7,051 bases of DNA. Origin: Helicobacteraceae bacterium (lineage in GTDB: Bacteria; Campylobacterota; Campylobacteria; Campylobacterales; Sulfurimonadaceae). Shown one piece after another: positions 5,860 through 7,051 of the stretch; position 1 is the first letter of the stretch; the number at the start of each line of letters is the position of its first letter. The DNA lies in NCBI GenBank assembly GCA_015488855.1, contig WFMY01000162.1, positions 1 through 7,051 on the forward strand, read 5' to 3'. The position numbers were made by a program, and so were the translations under genes. The notes beneath the pieces were generated by a model. It saw nothing but the letters and a program-made list of their open reading frames with translations, had not been told where the DNA came from and made no database searches.

Positions 5860-5897
5860 TCATAAAAATCCCCAAATTATTATCATTGTTTTTATGA
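5860..5897 (+). repeat. Inverted repeat / possible hairpin in the nusA leader
   Basis: TCATAAAAA (5860-5868) and TTTTTATGA (5889-5897) are exact reverse complements separated by 20 bases. If the nusA promoter is correctly placed, this would fold at the very 5' end of the leader and end 12 bases before the ribosome site. The stem is mostly A-U and the loop is long, so the RNA fold may be weak. It might instead be a protein-binding palindrome. Confidence 0.35.
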
Positions 5898-5909
5898 GAT
5901 TATCCAAAA

Positions 5910-5914
5910 AAGGA
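5910..5914 (+). promoter_or_regulatory. Ribosome binding site of nusA
   Basis: AAGGA lies 7 bases before the ATG at 5922, a standard strong spacing. It fixes the nusA start and argues against the out-of-frame ATG at 5895. Confidence 0.85.
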
Positions 5915-5921
5915 CACAATA

Positions 5922-7051
5922 ATGGAAAAAATATTAGATATAGTAGATGCACTTGCACATGAAAAAGGTTTAACTCCTGAAAAAGTAAAAGAAGCACTTC
6001 AAACTGCTTTTGTTCAAACTGCAAAACGCGTTATAGATAGAAATTTTGCTTTTATTGCCACTATCAACCAAGAAACAAAGTCAATTGACCTCATTCAAGT
6101 TATCACTGTTGTTGAAGATGACAATGAAGGTTTAGCAGATGAGGAGATAGCACCTACACTTATCTCTATCACCGATGCTAGAGAGTATGATGATCAAGTT
6201 GAACTTGGAGATGAACTGCAAATCCCTCACAACCTAGAAGAGTATGGTAGAACAGGTGCTTCACAACTTCACCGTGAGATAGAGTTTCACATCCAGCGTC
6301 TCGTTGAGGATGAAGTGTATAGCAAATATAAATCAAAAGTAGGCACTATTGTCACAGGTCGTGTTACAAGTGTAGATGCACAAAACTCCACCTTTATAGA
6401 TGTTGATGAGATTCGTGCAGTACTCCCTATGAAAAGTCGTATAAAAGGTGAAGTATTTGAGATAGGTGACCACCTCAAAGCTGTAGTGCGTCGTGTTAAC
6501 ATGGACAAATTTGATGGAATCAGCATCGAACTCTCCCGTACTAGCCCTAAATTTTTAGAAGAGCTACTTGCACTTGAAGTTCCTGAGATTGCCGATGGTG
6601 CTGTCATCATCGAAAAATCAGCGCGTATCCCAGGTGAAAGAGCAAAGATCGCTCTCATCTCTACACATCCACAAGTCGATGCAGTTGGAGCAACTGTCGG
6701 GGTAAAAGGTGTTCGTATCAACTCTGTCAGTGCCCAACTTATTGGAGAAAATATCGACTGCATAGAATATACCTCTATCCCTGAACTCTTTTTATCCAGA
6801 GTGATGAGTCCAGCTATCATCTCAAGTGTAGATATAGAGCGAGATGAAGAGGGGAAAGCTATCAAAGCTAAGGTAACTCTTCCAGCAGATCAAAAATCAA
6901 AAGCGATTGGTAAAAGTGGTATCAACATCCGTTTAGCTTCTATGCTTACAGGTATGGATATTGAACTCATTGAGTCAGCTTCAAGTGTAAATGAAGATGG
7001 TGAGATAATTCCAACAGAAGATGAGAAAAAAGATGGTGTAGATGCACTAGA
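5922..7051 (+). CDS. nusA: Transcription termination/antitermination factor NusA (3' end outside window)
   Basis: The frame is open from the ATG at 5922 to the right edge, 376 codons without a stop. NusA binds RNA polymerase and nascent RNA, controlling pausing, termination and antitermination. The domains appear in order. The N-terminal polymerase-binding domain (about 1-135) starts MEKILDIVDALAHEKGL. The S1 domain (about 139-202) has GTIVTGRVTSVD. KH1 (about 220-300) has EVPEIADGAV, RIPGERAKIA and VGVKGVRI. KH2 (about 310-345) has the KH signature AIGKSGINIRLAS. Usual NusA wording at the KH1 entry is GVPEI; here it is EVPEI. After about residue 350 the sequence turns acidic (NEDGEIIPTEDEKKDG). 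Members from this phylum usually end soon after KH2 and lack the two acidic repeats of E. coli NusA, so only a short tail is probably missing. The ribosome site AAGGA lies 7 bases upstream. Confidence 0.96.
   Translation, partial: MEKILDIVDALAHEKGLTPEKVKEALQTAFVQTAKRVIDRNFAFIATINQETKSIDLIQVITVVEDDNEGLADEEIAPTLISITDAREYDDQVELGDELQIPHNLEEYGRTGASQLHREIEFHIQRLVEDEVYSKYKSKVGTIVTGRVTSVDAQNSTFIDVDEIRAVLPMKSRIKGEVFEIGDHLKAVVRRVNMDKFDGISIELSRTSPKFLEELLALEVPEIADGAVIIEKSARIPGERAKIALISTHPQVDAVGATVGVKGVRINSVSAQLIGENIDCIEYTSIPELFLSRVMSPAIISSVDIERDEEGKAIKAKVTLPADQKSKAIGKSGINIRLASMLTGMDIELIESASSVNEDGEIIPTEDEKKDGVDAL

Noticed and set aside
5895..5963. Upstream ORF overlapping the nusA start
   Set aside because: It is a 22-residue out-of-frame ATG with no ribosome site. 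nusA has a strong AAGGA at the right spacing.
6287..6865. 192-codon open frame on the minus strand inside nusA
   Set aside because: It is antisense to well-conserved S1 and KH coding sequence. The Ser/Thr/Ile-rich product looks like a reading shadow, and no ribosome site or family pattern is visible.

Overview
The window looks like core chromosome from a Campylobacterota (Epsilonproteobacteria) species, most likely of a Sulfurimonas-like lineage. The DNA is AT-rich. It encodes a small protein of the HP0268 family, which I know only from this phylum, next to miaB, an LpxJ-type acyltransferase and a divergent nusA. From memory, the same neighbourhood (HP0268-family gene, miaB, DUF374 gene, with nusA divergent in Campylobacter) exists in Helicobacter pylori (HP0268-HP0270) and Campylobacter jejuni (about Cj0457c-Cj0460). 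I could not check this here, and the genus call is an inference.

Layout. Positions 2-253 (+) hold the C-terminal end of a gene that enters from the left, probably tilS. Its 3' end overlaps, tail to tail, the last gene of a long minus-strand operon. That operon runs leftward from about 5782 to 193: an HP0268-like small protein, miaB, lpxJ, a one-span membrane protein of unknown function, a XerC/XerD-type tyrosine recombinase, then PilM-like, PilN-like and PilO-like genes. From miaB onward every gene overlaps the next by 1 to 20 bases, so the last seven genes look translationally coupled. A 169-base intergenic region (5753-5921) holds two divergent promoters arranged as mirror images around a perfect 10-base inverted repeat. 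nusA then runs rightward from 5922 and leaves the window.

How the genes work together. One part is tRNA, RNA and transcription housekeeping: TilS, MiaB, NusA and the putative nuclease HP0268. The other is the cell envelope: LpxJ for lipid A acylation, and a PilM/PilN/PilO-like set that would make a cytoplasmic actin-fold protein plus two inner-membrane partners reaching into the periplasm. No pilus ATPase, platform protein, secretin or pilin is visible. The PilMNO set therefore either serves a machine encoded elsewhere or has been co-opted for another envelope machine. The flagellar motor scaffold of Campylobacterota is the leading idea. The PilM-like protein is unusual in carrying a long tract rich in Asp and Glu with no Lys or Arg.

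There are no rRNA or tRNA genes, insertion sequences, CRISPR arrays or convincing factor-independent terminators in the window.
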